DNA of 52,384 nt, from NCBI GenBank assembly GCA_018336195.1, contig JAGXQV010000192.1:1-52384 (forward strand). The letters are read 5' to 3'. This DNA comes from Sulfuricella sp. (GTDB taxonomy: Bacteria > Pseudomonadota > Gammaproteobacteria > Burkholderiales > Sulfuricellaceae). Position numbers and translations under genes: made by a program. Below are positions 1 through 9,035 of the stretch, in pieces. Positions within the stretch are counted from its first letter, which is position 1. Each line of letters opens with the position of its first letter. Below the pieces are notes generated by a model that was not told where the DNA came from, ran no database searches, and was given only the letters and a program-made list of their open reading frames with translations.

Positions 1-925
1 TAAATACCTGGAGAATCGCACGTACATCCTGATTCTGGAAAGCCAGCGAGAGCTTTTCACCGGAGTAGCCGGCCTTTGCGCTGGGCACCAGCTTATTCGG
101 GTCGGCCTGCACTTTTTTGATATCGACAATGAACTGACGGTCCGCTTGGTATGCGGAATATTCCCACAGACCCTTGGACTCGATGCTCATGCGCACATTG
201 TTGCCCTGCGTAAAGGTTTCCACGGTTTGCACGGGGGTTCCGAAGTCCACCACGTCGAGACGGCGTTCCTGGTCACGCACCAGCGTGGCATTGGAGAAAT
301 CCACCACCAGGTTGTTGCCCAGGTTGCGAATGTCGATCCCGGTATTGGGATCCGACAAATCGACGACAACCCGTCCTTCACCATTCGATCCCCGGCGAAA
401 ATCGACGTTGCGCAACGACTGCTTTTTGGGTTCGCCAAGCTTGGGCTCGGCAAAGCGTTGGGGGGCTCCGGGGCTGACCTTGACCGCTTCGGGATGGCTG
501 ATGATAAGAAGTACCTTGTTGCCGTCGACCTTGGTTTCGTACTCGCTCATCCGTGCCACATTGACAACCAAGCGGGTGCGGGTGCCGGATTGCACGATAT
601 TCAGGTTACGCAACTCAGTATCGCCGACATCGTAGGTATTTTTGCCGAGGGTGTTGGCGGTATCCGGAAAATCCAGCACGATGCGCGGGGGATTGTTTAT
701 GGCAAAACCAATCGGCGGATTTTGCAGAGGCTGATGCAGCCCGATTTTGAAGATGATTTTGCCGTTTTCCAGCTTGGTGTGCTCCAGGCTCTCGATGCTG
801 TTGCGCGCGCCTCCGTCAACGGGGACCGGCGCTTCGGCGGCCAGTGCCGGCGCAACAACCAGCCATAGTGCGGCAAGCCAAGTTAGATAGCGGGTAAGAA
901 TCTTGAACGGGTTTACTATTTTCAT
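1..925 (-). CDS. pilQ: Type IV pilus secretin PilQ (N-terminal part, cut by window edge)
   Basis: Outer-membrane secretin through which the type IV pilus is extruded. Only the first 308 codons are present; the gene runs off the left edge. Reading the minus strand from the ATG at 925 gives a signal peptide (hydrophobic stretch ending APALA, about residues 14-29), then two AMIN-like beta domains (about 45-140 and 170-280) that in this family bind peptidoglycan. The last visible residues, YSGEKLSLAFQNQDVRAIL, are the typical entry into the secretin N0/STN domain. The multimerising secretin domain lies outside the window. It is the last gene of pilMNOPQ, 8 bases after pilP, so it is expected to be cotranscribed with it. 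Identification rests on domain order plus synteny. Confidence 0.95.
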   Translation of the reverse strand, partial: MKIVNPFKILTRYLTWLAALWLVVAPALAAEAPVPVDGGARNSIESLEHTKLENGKIIFKIGLHQPLQNPPIGFAINNPPRIVLDFPDTANTLGKNTYDVGDTELRNLNIVQSGTRTRLVVNVARMSEYETKVDGNKVLLIISHPEAVKVSPGAPQRFAEPKLGEPKKQSLRNVDFRRGSNGEGRVVVDLSDPNTGIDIRNLGNNLVVDFSNATLVRDQERRLDVVDFGTPVQTVETFTQGNNVRMSIESKGLWEYSAYQADRQFIVDIKKVQADPNKLVPSAKAGYSGEKLSLAFQNQDVRAILQVF

Positions 926-933
926 GGCGACCT

Positions 934-1494
934 CTACTTCTTTTGTGCGGGCGGGGCTTGTTTGTCCGCTTCGTCCCCGACCAGCCTGATGCTGGTTGTT
1001 TTTTCAGTCCAGACGCCGGTATCTTCCTGGAAGAGTTCCGTCAGTCTGATTTCGGCATCGCCTACGTCGCGGATTACCACGTCGGTGACCATGCCGTAGT
1101 TCTGCCCTATGTAATTGCCGACTTTGACCTGATGCAAATCTCTTTCAGGCGTGACAACCAAGGCGTAATTGAGCTTTTCCTTTTGCAGGAACCCGACCAT
1201 TCTCAAGCTCTCCAGCGGATAGGCTTCGAGCGGCTCCTTGCGACGGTTGGTATCGGGCTGCAGTCCGCTATTCTGGGCGGGCTTGGGGGTATCCTGCTTG
1301 CGCGGACGGAATGGATCGGCCAAGTCGAAAGCATTGTAGGCAAATGGTTCGTAAGGCTTCACCTCGGGCAGAACTTCCGCCTTGCCGCGCAAACCCTGTC
1401 CGGAGTTTTCCACGAATTGCTGGATATCTTCCATGCCGCTGCTGCCGCACGATGCGAGAAACAGGCAAAGCAATGCCGTCAGCCAGGTTCTCAT
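934..1494 (-). CDS. pilP: Type IV pilus inner-membrane lipoprotein PilP
   Basis: A 186-residue periplasmic lipoprotein that links the inner-membrane PilN/PilO platform to the PilQ secretin. The signal peptide ends in a lipobox, LASC, with the lipidated Cys at residue 16. A proline/charge-rich linker follows, then the compact beta domain (about 70-170, YPLESLRMVGFL onward) that contacts PilQ N0 in this family. The start codon overlaps the pilO stop as ATGA, so translation is coupled to pilO. Length and position match the family; the lysine-rich C-terminus is unremarkable. Confidence 0.95.
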   Translation of the reverse strand: MRTWLTALLCLFLASCGSSGMEDIQQFVENSGQGLRGKAEVLPEVKPYEPFAYNAFDLADPFRPRKQDTPKPAQNSGLQPDTNRRKEPLEAYPLESLRMVGFLQKEKLNYALVVTPERDLHQVKVGNYIGQNYGMVTDVVIRDVGDAEIRLTELFQEDTGVWTEKTTSIRLVGDEADKQAPPAQKK

Positions 1495-2198
1495 TTATGC
1501 CCCCCCGCTCCCGCAGCAGGAGCTTTGGCAGCTTTTTCCTTATCGGCCTTTTCTTTGGCGGCCTTACGTTGCGTGGCGACTTCGTCCTCGTCCAGATAAC
1601 GGTAGGTCTTGGCAATGGCGTCCAGAGCCAACAGCCCGTCCTTGCCAACTCCGGAAATAGCGATATTGTTAAGCGTGACGATCCGTGGAAGCTGGGAGAT
1701 GTCGCTGGCGAACGCGCCTAGATCATGATACTTGCCGGTGATCCGGATGGTTATCGGCAACTCTGCATAAAACTCGGTAAAGTTTTCCTTGGCCTCCGGC
1801 TTGAAGAGCTCGAATTCGAGGCCACGTCCCAGCCCGGCCTGGTTGATATCGGTCAGCAAGGCGTCCATTTCTGATTTATTGGGCAATTGTTTGAGCAGCG
1901 CGCCGAACGCCTGTTCCAGATCTTTCAACTGCTGACGGTAGGTTTCCAGATTGATCGCCTGGCGCTTTTTGTCCATGAAAGTGGTTTTCAGCGTTTCTTC
2001 CTTCGCCTTGGCTGCATCCAGTTGTGCGACCTGATCACTCCAATCAAGCATGTAGCCGCCGAATAGCAACAGGCCGAACAATGCCAGCAACACCAGTGCC
2101 TTCGGCGCGGTCGGCCAATTGCCGATGTTCTTCGGGTCGAGATGTTTCCACTCTTCCAGAATCGCATTGAAATCCAGGTTCAAATTGGGCGCCTTCAC
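1491..2198 (-). CDS. pilO: Type IV pilus assembly protein PilO
   Basis: A 235-residue bitopic inner-membrane protein of the pilus alignment complex; it heterodimerises with PilN. There is a short cytoplasmic N-terminus, one membrane segment (about 33-52, LVLLALFGLLLFGGYMLDW), a periplasmic coiled coil (about 55-105) and a ferredoxin-like domain with the family pattern NQAGLGRGLEFELFKP. The C-terminal tail is unusually rich in Lys/Ala. It overlaps both pilN upstream and pilP downstream by 4 bases, so the order pilN-pilO-pilP is translationally coupled. Confidence 0.95.
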   Translation of the reverse strand: MKAPNLNLDFNAILEEWKHLDPKNIGNWPTAPKALVLLALFGLLLFGGYMLDWSDQVAQLDAAKAKEETLKTTFMDKKRQAINLETYRQQLKDLEQAFGALLKQLPNKSEMDALLTDINQAGLGRGLEFELFKPEAKENFTEFYAELPITIRITGKYHDLGAFASDISQLPRIVTLNNIAISGVGKDGLLALDAIAKTYRYLDEDEVATQRKAAKEKADKEKAAKAPAAGAGGHK

Positions 2199-2791
2199 GG
2201 TTTTTTGTCCTTGGCGTCGCCTTTTTTCTTCTTGTCGTCATCGGGCTGGATGATGGGCGTCATTTTCACGTTCAGGGAAAACTCGTTCAGCCTAATCTTT
2301 TCCACCATTGATGCCTTGGTTTCGATCAATTCCGGAGCTTCCAGCCACGGTGACGCTTCCAAGTTGCGGATGAACGTCGCGACCCGCGCGTTGGACTGTG
2401 CATACCCTTGAATATTGACGAGGCTACCGGTCTGCTTGATGGCCTTCAGATACACGCCGTCCGGCAACAAACGCACCATTTGGTCGAGCAGATGCACGGA
2501 TTGTGCGCGATTGCCCTGCAACGTTTCCACGACCTTCTTGCGCGACAGCATGGCCTGGGTCTGTTCCTTGAGCTTTTTGATTTCGTCGATCTGCTTGTCG
2601 AGCTTGGTAATCTCGCCTTCCAGATAGGTGTTGCGGGCAGTCTGGTGATCGACCTTGCCGCCGATGATGCCATGCACCATGAAGACGATCAGGAGCGCCA
2701 GCACCGATATTGAAACCGCCAAAAAGACGAACTGACGCTGTCGTGCGGCTCGCTTGATTTCGCGATGGGGGAGAAGGTTGACGCGGATCAT
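2195..2791 (-). CDS. pilN: Type IV pilus assembly protein PilN
   Basis: A 198-residue partner of PilO in the inner-membrane pilus platform. The start at 2791 is chosen because the protein then begins MIRVNLLPHRE, the conserved PilN cytoplasmic motif that binds PilM, and because this ATG overlaps the pilM stop as ATGA; the frame is open further upstream, but that stretch lies inside pilM. One membrane segment (about 21-45) is followed by a coiled coil (about 50-90) and the periplasmic domain. The C-terminus is very lysine/aspartate-rich. Confidence 0.95.
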   Translation of the reverse strand: MIRVNLLPHREIKRAARQRQFVFLAVSISVLALLIVFMVHGIIGGKVDHQTARNTYLEGEITKLDKQIDEIKKLKEQTQAMLSRKKVVETLQGNRAQSVHLLDQMVRLLPDGVYLKAIKQTGSLVNIQGYAQSNARVATFIRNLEASPWLEAPELIETKASMVEKIRLNEFSLNVKMTPIIQPDDDKKKKGDAKDKKP

Positions 2792-3876
2792 GTCGGATCG
2801 AACCTCCGCATCGCCAAGCCGCAGGCAATCAGCAGCGACGGGGCGTCGGATTCGAGTTGGCGGTTTTTCAGCTTGCTGCCCATGACCATTCCCTGGAAGG
2901 GATTGGCCAGCCGCGTATCGATCTGGGTGCGCCCGCCAACCGCGCCCTCCAGTCCGGGGATGCCGGCACATCCGCCGGCCAGCAGGATGTGATCGACGCG
3001 GTTGTATTGCGTCGATGAGAAAAAAAACTGCATGGCGCGCGCGACTTCCAGCCCCAGGGTTTCCATAAAGGGTTGCAACACCTCATCGGCGTAATTTTCC
3101 GGGAGATCCCCGCTACGCTTGGCGATTTCCGCCTCTTCCGCGGAAAGGCTGTAACGGCGCTGGATTTCCATGGTCAACTGGTTGCCGCCGAAGGTCTGTT
3201 CGCGCATGTACACCGATTGTTCGTTGAGCAACACGTTGATGTGCATCATGGTGGAGCCGATATCCACGATGGCCACCGTACGGTCGCGGCCAGCATTCGG
3301 CAAGTGGCGGATAATCAGGTCGGCGGCGGTCTGGGTAGCGTAGGTTTCCACGTCCATCACCACGGCTTTCATCCCGGCAGCCTCCACGGCGGCCACCCGG
3401 TCTTCGACTTTTTCCTTGCGCGACGCGGCGATCAGCAACTCGACCTCGCTGCCATCGCCGGGAGCCGGGCCGATAATCTGGAAATCCAGATTCACTTCAT
3501 CAAGCGAAAAGGGGATGTACTGGTTGGCTTCGGTTTCCACCTGCATTTCCAGCTCTTCTTCGCGCAAACCGGCGGGTACCACGATTTTCTTGGTGATAAC
3601 GGCGGCGGCGGGCAGCGCCACGGCGGCGTTCTTGACACGCGAGCCGGTGTGTTTCCAGGCGCGCCGCACGGAATCGCCGACCGCGTCGAGGTTGGCAATA
3701 TTTCCGTCGGTCACGGCGTCGCGCGGCAAGGGCTCGATGGCGTAGTGTTCCAGACGATACTGGCCTTTTCCGGCGTCAGCCAACTCAACCATCTTGACCG
3801 AGGACGAACTGATGTCGACCCCGATCAACGGCGGCGCCTTGGCTTGAAGGAAGTCCAGTTGAAAATCGAATTGCAA
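2788..3876 (-). CDS. pilM: Type IV pilus actin-like ATPase PilM
   Basis: A 362-residue cytoplasmic actin/FtsA-fold protein that binds the N-terminal tail of PilN and connects the pilus platform to the motor ATPases. The phosphate-1 motif is visible near the N-terminus (LIGVDISSSSVKMVEL), the second one as AIVDIGSTMMHINVL around residue 205, and the adenosine motif as ILLAGGCAGIPGLE near residue 300. It is the first gene of the pilus operon, transcribed divergently from mrcA across a 149-base gap that contains a promoter for each direction. This arrangement is standard in beta- and gammaproteobacteria. Confidence 0.96.
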   Translation of the reverse strand: MQFDFQLDFLQAKAPPLIGVDISSSSVKMVELADAGKGQYRLEHYAIEPLPRDAVTDGNIANLDAVGDSVRRAWKHTGSRVKNAAVALPAAAVITKKIVVPAGLREEELEMQVETEANQYIPFSLDEVNLDFQIIGPAPGDGSEVELLIAASRKEKVEDRVAAVEAAGMKAVVMDVETYATQTAADLIIRHLPNAGRDRTVAIVDIGSTMMHINVLLNEQSVYMREQTFGGNQLTMEIQRRYSLSAEEAEIAKRSGDLPENYADEVLQPFMETLGLEVARAMQFFFSSTQYNRVDHILLAGGCAGIPGLEGAVGGRTQIDTRLANPFQGMVMGSKLKNRQLESDAPSLLIACGLAMRRFDPT

Positions 3877-3932
3877 AACAAAGCCCCTTTTTTTTCGCGG
3901 AAATCACACGCAATACAGACAATCTACATTAA

Positions 3933-3961
3933 ATGCTAGCAACAAGTGTTTACACTGTAAA
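3933..3961 (-). promoter_or_regulatory. Candidate promoter of the pilMNOPQ operon with overlapping palindrome
   Basis: On the minus strand, TTTACA (3961-3956) and TAGCAT (3938-3933) lie 17 bases apart, matching 5/6 and 4/6 of the sigma-70 boxes. A palindrome AGTGTTTACACT (3945-3956) sits over the start of the spacer and the edge of the -35 box and could be an operator. The prediction is by eye; no regulator is identified. Confidence 0.45.
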
Positions 3962-3977
3962 GCAATTTTTGTGAAGT

Positions 3978-4006
3978 TTCGCATTGTTTTTGCAAGCGCA
4001 TATAAT
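3978..4006 (+). promoter_or_regulatory. Candidate promoter of mrcA
   Basis: A perfect -10 box TATAAT at 4001-4006 is preceded, after 17 bases, by TTCGCA (4 of 6 matches to the -35 consensus). Transcription would begin near 4013. This argues against translation starting at the more upstream in-frame codon at 3984 and for a start at 4026 or 4041. Confidence 0.6.
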
Positions 4007-4025
4007 ACGTGCCTTTAATTACCAC

Positions 4026-6344
4026 ATGCGGCTTTGGAAAATGCAACGAAAATGGTGGCTTTACCCCCTCCTCGCATCCCTGGTTGCGGGTGGACTGGCG
4101 GCCGCCCTGCTGGCTTTCGCTGCGCTGCTCGCCATCCCCAACCTGCCTTCGCTGGAAGCGCTCACCGATTACCGGCCTAAAATTCCATTGCGCGTCTATA
4201 CCTCGGACGGCGCACTGATCGGCGAGTTCGGCGAGGAACGTCGCGCCCTGGTAAAAATCGAGGCCGTCCCCAAGCTGATGCGTCAAGCCATCCTGGCTGC
4301 CGAGGACGATCGCTTCTACTCGCACGGCGGCGTCGATTATTTGGGCGTGGCTCGCGCGGCACTCGCCAACCTGTCGTCGGGCGGTGCACGGGAAGGTGCG
4401 AGCACCATCACCATGCAGGTGGCACGCAATTTTTTTCTGTCCAGCGAAAAGACCCTGACCCGCAAGTTCTCAGAGGTATTGCTGGCGTTCAAGATCGAGC
4501 ACTACCTCAGCAAGGATCAGATTCTCGAACTCTACATCAACCAGATTTACCTGGGGCAACGCGCCTACGGCTTTGCGGCGGCCGCACAGGCCTATTTCGG
4601 CAAACCACTGGAAAAACTGAATGTCGCGGAATTCGCCATGCTCGCCGGCCTGCCCAAGGCTCCGTCGCGCTACAACCCGGTCGCCAATCCGAAACGCGCC
4701 AAACTGCGCCAGCAATACGTGCTGCGCCGGATGCACGACCTGCGTTACATCGCCGACGCGGATTTCCAGGCCGCGCAACGCTTCCCGCTGACGGTTCATC
4801 ACGATACCCAGGCTTTCGAAGTAAAGGCCGACCACGTCGCGGAAATGGTCCGCCAGGCCATGTTCGAGCAATATCGCGACTCCATTTACAGTAGCGGATT
4901 GAAGGTTTACACCACGCTGCGCCGCGCCGACCAGGAAGCCGCCAATCTCGCTCTGCGCCAGGGTGTGCTCGATTACGACCGGCGCCACGGTTACCGCGGC
5001 CCGGAAGGTTACATCGATATTCCCGGCACGCCGTCCAATTTGGAAGAACTGCTCGAAGACGCTCTTTCGGAGTCCGACGAGAGCAATGATTTGCTCCCCG
5101 CCGTGACGCTGGAAGCCTCCCCCAAGGAACTCAAGGCTTACGTGCGGGGTGGAGAAACCATCGTCATCCCCGCCGACGGACTGAAATTCGCCGCCAAAGC
5201 CCTTTCCGACAAAGCCGAAGGCAAGGCCCGCCTGCGCCGTGGCTCGCTGATTCGCGTGCGCAAGGACGACAAGGGCAACTGGCAGATCGCCCAGTTGCCC
5301 CTGGTCGAGTCCGCACTGATCTCGATGGACCCGAGCAGCGGCGCGGTACGGGCACTGGTCGGCGGATTCGATTTCAACCGCAGCAAGTTCAACCATGTCG
5401 TTCAGGCGTGGCGGCAACCGGGGTCGAGCTTCAAACCGTTCATCTATTCGGCTTCCCTGGAAAAGGGCTTCACCCCCGCCACCGTCATCAACGACGCGCC
5501 CATCGTGCTCGACCCTTTCGATACCGGTGGACAGGTGTGGGAACCGAAAAACTTCGACGGCGAATTCGCCGGGCCGCTGCGCATGCGCACGGCGCTCACC
5601 AAGTCGAAGAACCTGGTTTCCATCCGCATCCTGCAAGCCATCACCCCGCAATACGCGCAGGATTACGTCACCCATTTCGGCTTCACCGCCGAGCGCCACC
5701 CGCCTTACCTGACCATGGCGCTGGGCGCCGGCTCGGTGACGCCGCTACAGATGGCAACCGCTTATTCGGTATTCGCCAGCGGCGGCTATCGCCCCAAACA
5801 CTATTTTATCGAGCGCGTCGTCGATGCGCGCGGCACCCTGCTGCTCCAGGCCAAGCCCCAGATTGCCGGGGAAGAAGGCAGCGAGCGGGTGATCGACCCG
5901 CGCAACGCCTGGATCATGACCAGCATGATGCAGGACGTGGTGCGCTTCGGCACTGCGGCCCGCGCCATGCAACTCAAGCGTAACGACCTGGGCGGCAAGA
6001 CCGGCACCACCAACGATCAGGTTGACGCTTGGTTCGCCGGTTTCAATGCCGGGCTGGTGGCCGTGACGTGGATCGGCTTCGACCAGCCGCGCTCCCTGGG
6101 CGGCGCGGAAACCGGCGCGCAGGCAGCCCTGCCGATCTGGATGAACTACATGGGTAAGGTGTTGAAGGACGTGCCTGAATCCATACTTCCCATGCCGGAA
6201 GGCATTACCGTGGTGAAGGTCGACCCGCACAGCGGCGCCCGCTCGGGGAACGGCATCCCGGAATTCTTCTACCGGGAAAACCTCCCGGACGACAACGACG
6301 CCAGCGCAAAGATTCACGACGACGCCAAGGACCAACTGTTTTGA
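4026..6344 (+). CDS. mrcA: Penicillin-binding protein 1A, bifunctional peptidoglycan synthase
   Basis: A 772-residue class A PBP that polymerises lipid II (glycosyltransferase) and cross-links stem peptides (transpeptidase) on the periplasmic side. One N-terminal membrane anchor (about 10-38) is followed by the GT51 domain with AAEDDRFYSHGGVD (catalytic Glu about residue 93) and REGASTITMQVARN. Next come an OB-like insert and the transpeptidase domain: SSFK at 467-470 (nucleophile Ser467), SKN in ALTKSKNLVS, and KTGT at 658-661. Start chosen downstream of the TATAAT at 4001; an ATG at 4041 is an alternative. It is divergent from pilM, the usual neighbour in proteobacteria. The stop overlaps the TTG start of the next gene. 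Confidence 0.96.
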   Translation: MRLWKMQRKWWLYPLLASLVAGGLAAALLAFAALLAIPNLPSLEALTDYRPKIPLRVYTSDGALIGEFGEERRALVKIEAVPKLMRQAILAAEDDRFYSHGGVDYLGVARAALANLSSGGAREGASTITMQVARNFFLSSEKTLTRKFSEVLLAFKIEHYLSKDQILELYINQIYLGQRAYGFAAAAQAYFGKPLEKLNVAEFAMLAGLPKAPSRYNPVANPKRAKLRQQYVLRRMHDLRYIADADFQAAQRFPLTVHHDTQAFEVKADHVAEMVRQAMFEQYRDSIYSSGLKVYTTLRRADQEAANLALRQGVLDYDRRHGYRGPEGYIDIPGTPSNLEELLEDALSESDESNDLLPAVTLEASPKELKAYVRGGETIVIPADGLKFAAKALSDKAEGKARLRRGSLIRVRKDDKGNWQIAQLPLVESALISMDPSSGAVRALVGGFDFNRSKFNHVVQAWRQPGSSFKPFIYSASLEKGFTPATVINDAPIVLDPFDTGGQVWEPKNFDGEFAGPLRMRTALTKSKNLVSIRILQAITPQYAQDYVTHFGFTAERHPPYLTMALGAGSVTPLQMATAYSVFASGGYRPKHYFIERVVDARGTLLLQAKPQIAGEEGSERVIDPRNAWIMTSMMQDVVRFGTAARAMQLKRNDLGGKTGTTNDQVDAWFAGFNAGLVAVTWIGFDQPRSLGGAETGAQAALPIWMNYMGKVLKDVPESILPMPEGITVVKVDPHSGARSGNGIPEFFYRENLPDDNDASAKIHDDAKDQLF

Positions 6345-6952
6345 ATCAATTCGAACACAACGGCAAGCGCAACCAGATGCGCCAGTCCCTGGCCTATCTC
6401 GCCGCCCGCCTGATGTCGGAGGACGGCACCCTGGATTTCGCCGCGGCGAAGCGCAAGGCCGCCCGCCAACTGGGCGCCCCGGATACCCAAAGCTTGCCGG
6501 CCAACAGCGAAGTCGAGCGCGAGTTGCGGGCTTACCAGACGCTTTATCAAAAGGACGAGCAAAGTGAGCGCTTGCGCGTGCTACGCCAGGATGCGCTGGG
6601 CGCAATGCGTTTGTTCGAGAGCTTCGACCCCCATCTCACCGGGTCGGTACTGGAAGGTACCGCCGCCCGCCATTCCAACATCAATCTGCATTTGTTTTGC
6701 GACAGCTTGAAAGATGTCGAATTATTCCTGCTGAATCGCAACATTCCCTATGAAAGCGCGGAGAAACGCTTTCGCTTCGGTGACGAAAGCCGCACCGTAC
6801 CGACCTTCCTGCTTGGCGGCGAGCACGGAGAAATCGAGTTGGCCGTGTTTTCTTCCAACGACCTGCGCCAAGCGCCGCGCGGCCCGATCAGTGGAAAAGC
6901 GATGGAGCGGGCACGAATGAAGCAGGTCGAAGCATTGATAGGCATGGACTAA
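6341..6952 (+). CDS. Uncharacterised protein, possible nucleotidyltransferase fold, coupled to PBP1A
   Basis: A 203-residue soluble protein with no signal peptide or membrane segment. It begins at TTG 6341, which overlaps the mrcA stop (TTGA) and has a good ribosome-binding site AAGGA at 6327-6331 with 9-base spacing; the first in-frame ATG is at 6377. The N-terminal third is a charged helical region. Around residue 100 the sequence HLTGSVLEGTAARHSNINLHLF resembles the GS-x(n)-D/N-I core of a nucleotidyltransferase, followed by SLKDVELFLLNRNIPYE. The usual Asp pair is replaced by Asn/His, so activity is doubtful. The function is unknown; coupling to a cell-wall synthase hints at an envelope role, but this is only context. 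Confidence 0.75.
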   Translation: MNQFEHNGKRNQMRQSLAYLAARLMSEDGTLDFAAAKRKAARQLGAPDTQSLPANSEVERELRAYQTLYQKDEQSERLRVLRQDALGAMRLFESFDPHLTGSVLEGTAARHSNINLHLFCDSLKDVELFLLNRNIPYESAEKRFRFGDESRTVPTFLLGGEHGEIELAVFSSNDLRQAPRGPISGKAMERARMKQVEALIGMD

Positions 6953-7042
6953 ACACATATACTTGGGAACCGTTTTTAATTAAATGTCATAAATTGCGGC
7001 ACTGAATTCCACCCGCCGGATAGACTCTAACTTATCGCTTCA

Positions 7043-7807
7043 ATGGCAACTCCCCGCTCCCACCCAACGATGGACATAAGCCCCAACGACGCCAGCAAAT
7101 ACCTGGTCGAGTCGAGCAAGGAGGTTGCCTATATTTTGCGGGCGATCATGCAAAGAGGGGAGCGCATCACCGCCCACTTCAACCAGGGCGACGACATGAT
7201 GCTCACCTCGATCATCGAAGTGGACGCCGACAGCGAAGAGGTGATTCTGGATTACGGCGCCAACGAGGCGCTGAACCGCAAGATTCTCGAAGTCCATCGG
7301 GTGATTTTCATCACCTCGCAGGACAAGGTGCGGGTGCAGTTTCTCGCGACCCGGGTGGAAAAGGTAAATTTCGAAGGACGACCGGCATTCAGGATCAGCC
7401 TGCCGGATTCGTTGATCAAGCTACAGCGCCGCGAATATTTCCGGCTTGCCACGCCGATCACCAAGCCGCTGATCTGCTCGATCCCGCTCGAAGAGGGAAA
7501 GAAGCTCGACATCAGCGTTGCCGACATCAGCATCGGCGGTATCGGCATCGTCAATCCGCCGGCCAATTTCACGTTCGACCCAGGCACCAGCTATCAGGGC
7601 TGCCACTTCACCCTGCCGGACATCGGCACCATCGTCACCACCCTGCAAATCCGCAATGCTTTTGAAGTCACGCTGAAAAGCGGCTTGCACACCTGGCGTG
7701 CCGGCTGCATGTTCATCAACCTGCCCGGCACCATGCAATCGATGATCCAGCGCTACATCATCAAGCTGGAGCGCGAACGGCGCGCACTCCAGATCGATGC
7801 CGACTGA
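7043..7807 (+). CDS. ycgR: YcgR-type flagellar brake protein with PilZ domain
   Basis: A 254-residue cytoplasmic c-di-GMP receptor. The N-terminal YcgR domain (about 25-120) is followed by a PilZ domain that carries both ligand motifs: RxxxR at Arg130-Arg134 (QRREYFRLATP) and D/NxSxxG at 161-166 (DISIGG). In the known family, ligand-bound YcgR slows the flagellar motor. No flagellar genes are in the window, and with the pilus operon nearby it could instead act on surface motility. A start at 7070 (MDISPND) is equally possible. It stands alone, 90 bases after the previous gene, and is convergent with hemB, the two stops lying one base apart. Confidence 0.85.
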   Translation: MATPRSHPTMDISPNDASKYLVESSKEVAYILRAIMQRGERITAHFNQGDDMMLTSIIEVDADSEEVILDYGANEALNRKILEVHRVIFITSQDKVRVQFLATRVEKVNFEGRPAFRISLPDSLIKLQRREYFRLATPITKPLICSIPLEEGKKLDISVADISIGGIGIVNPPANFTFDPGTSYQGCHFTLPDIGTIVTTLQIRNAFEVTLKSGLHTWRAGCMFINLPGTMQSMIQRYIIKLERERRALQIDAD

Positions 7808-7808
7808 A

Positions 7809-8856
<1,048 letters not shown>

Positions 8857-8878
8857 CCTTGTGGCGGGCTTGCAAACC

Positions 8879-8897
8879 GTTCAAAATTTTTTTGAAC
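8879..8897. promoter_or_regulatory. Perfect AT-rich palindrome between hemB and the candidate sRNA
   Basis: GTTCAAAATTTTTTTGAAC has 8-base perfect arms around TTT. It lies upstream of both divergent transcription units and overlaps the presumed -35 element of the small RNA. It could be a binding site for a dimeric regulator or a weak hairpin. Confidence 0.4.
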
Positions 8898-8920
8898 TTT
8901 TCTGAAAAAGGCGGTTCTTA
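8894..8920 (+). promoter_or_regulatory. Possible extracytoplasmic-sigma-like promoter of the candidate sRNA
   Basis: GAACTT (8894-8899), a 16-base spacer and TCTTA (8916-8920) resemble the GAACTT/TCnnA pattern of RpoE-class sigma factors. Transcription would start near 8926-8930. No convincing sigma-70 boxes were found on this strand. The match is short and tentative. Confidence 0.3.
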
Positions 8921-8969
8921 CGTTGCAGACGATACCCTTTCGTCTCCCGCTTCTCCTCCCTGAGCGGGT

Positions 8970-8999
8970 GCCTTAACCCCTCTATGTTAAGGCTTTTTT
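8970..8999 (+). terminator. Intrinsic terminator 1 of the candidate sRNA
   Basis: A perfect 8-base stem GCCTTAAC/GTTAAGGC with an 8-base loop is followed directly by TTTTTT. The T-tract exists only for plus-strand transcription. Confidence 0.8.
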
Positions 9000-9031
9000 G
9001 CCCCCGGTTTCCCCTTTACCGGGGGCTTTTT
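9000..9031 (+). terminator. Intrinsic terminator 2, in tandem
   Basis: A perfect 9-base GC-rich stem GCCCCCGGT/ACCGGGGGC with a 9-base loop is followed by TTTTT. On the other strand the hairpin is followed by A, so it does not serve engB. Confidence 0.85.
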
Positions 9032-9035
9032 CTTT

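Larger units (their letters stand above)
8925..9031 (+). ncRNA. Candidate small regulatory RNA with three C/U-loop hairpins
   Basis: No plausible reading frame exists here, yet the plus strand carries three consecutive hairpins and two U-tracts. Hairpin 1: CCCGCT/AGCGGG (8946-8951, 8963-8968) with loop TCTCCTCCCTG. Hairpin 2: GCCTTAAC/GTTAAGGC (8970-8977, 8986-8993), loop CCCTCTAT, then six T. Hairpin 3: GCCCCCGGT/ACCGGGGGC (9000-9008, 9018-9026), loop TTCCCCTTT, then five T. All three loops are pyrimidine-rich and could pair with Shine-Dalgarno sequences, as in Hfq-dependent CCUCC-loop sRNAs. The nearest plus-strand gene upstream ends at 7807 and hemB lies antisense in between, so the terminators are best explained by a transcript of about 100 bases. 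The 5' end is uncertain. Confidence 0.6.

Noticed and set aside
8970..9031. Terminator of engB
   Set aside because: The T-tracts follow the hairpins only on the plus strand, opposite to engB; on the minus strand they are followed by A or C.
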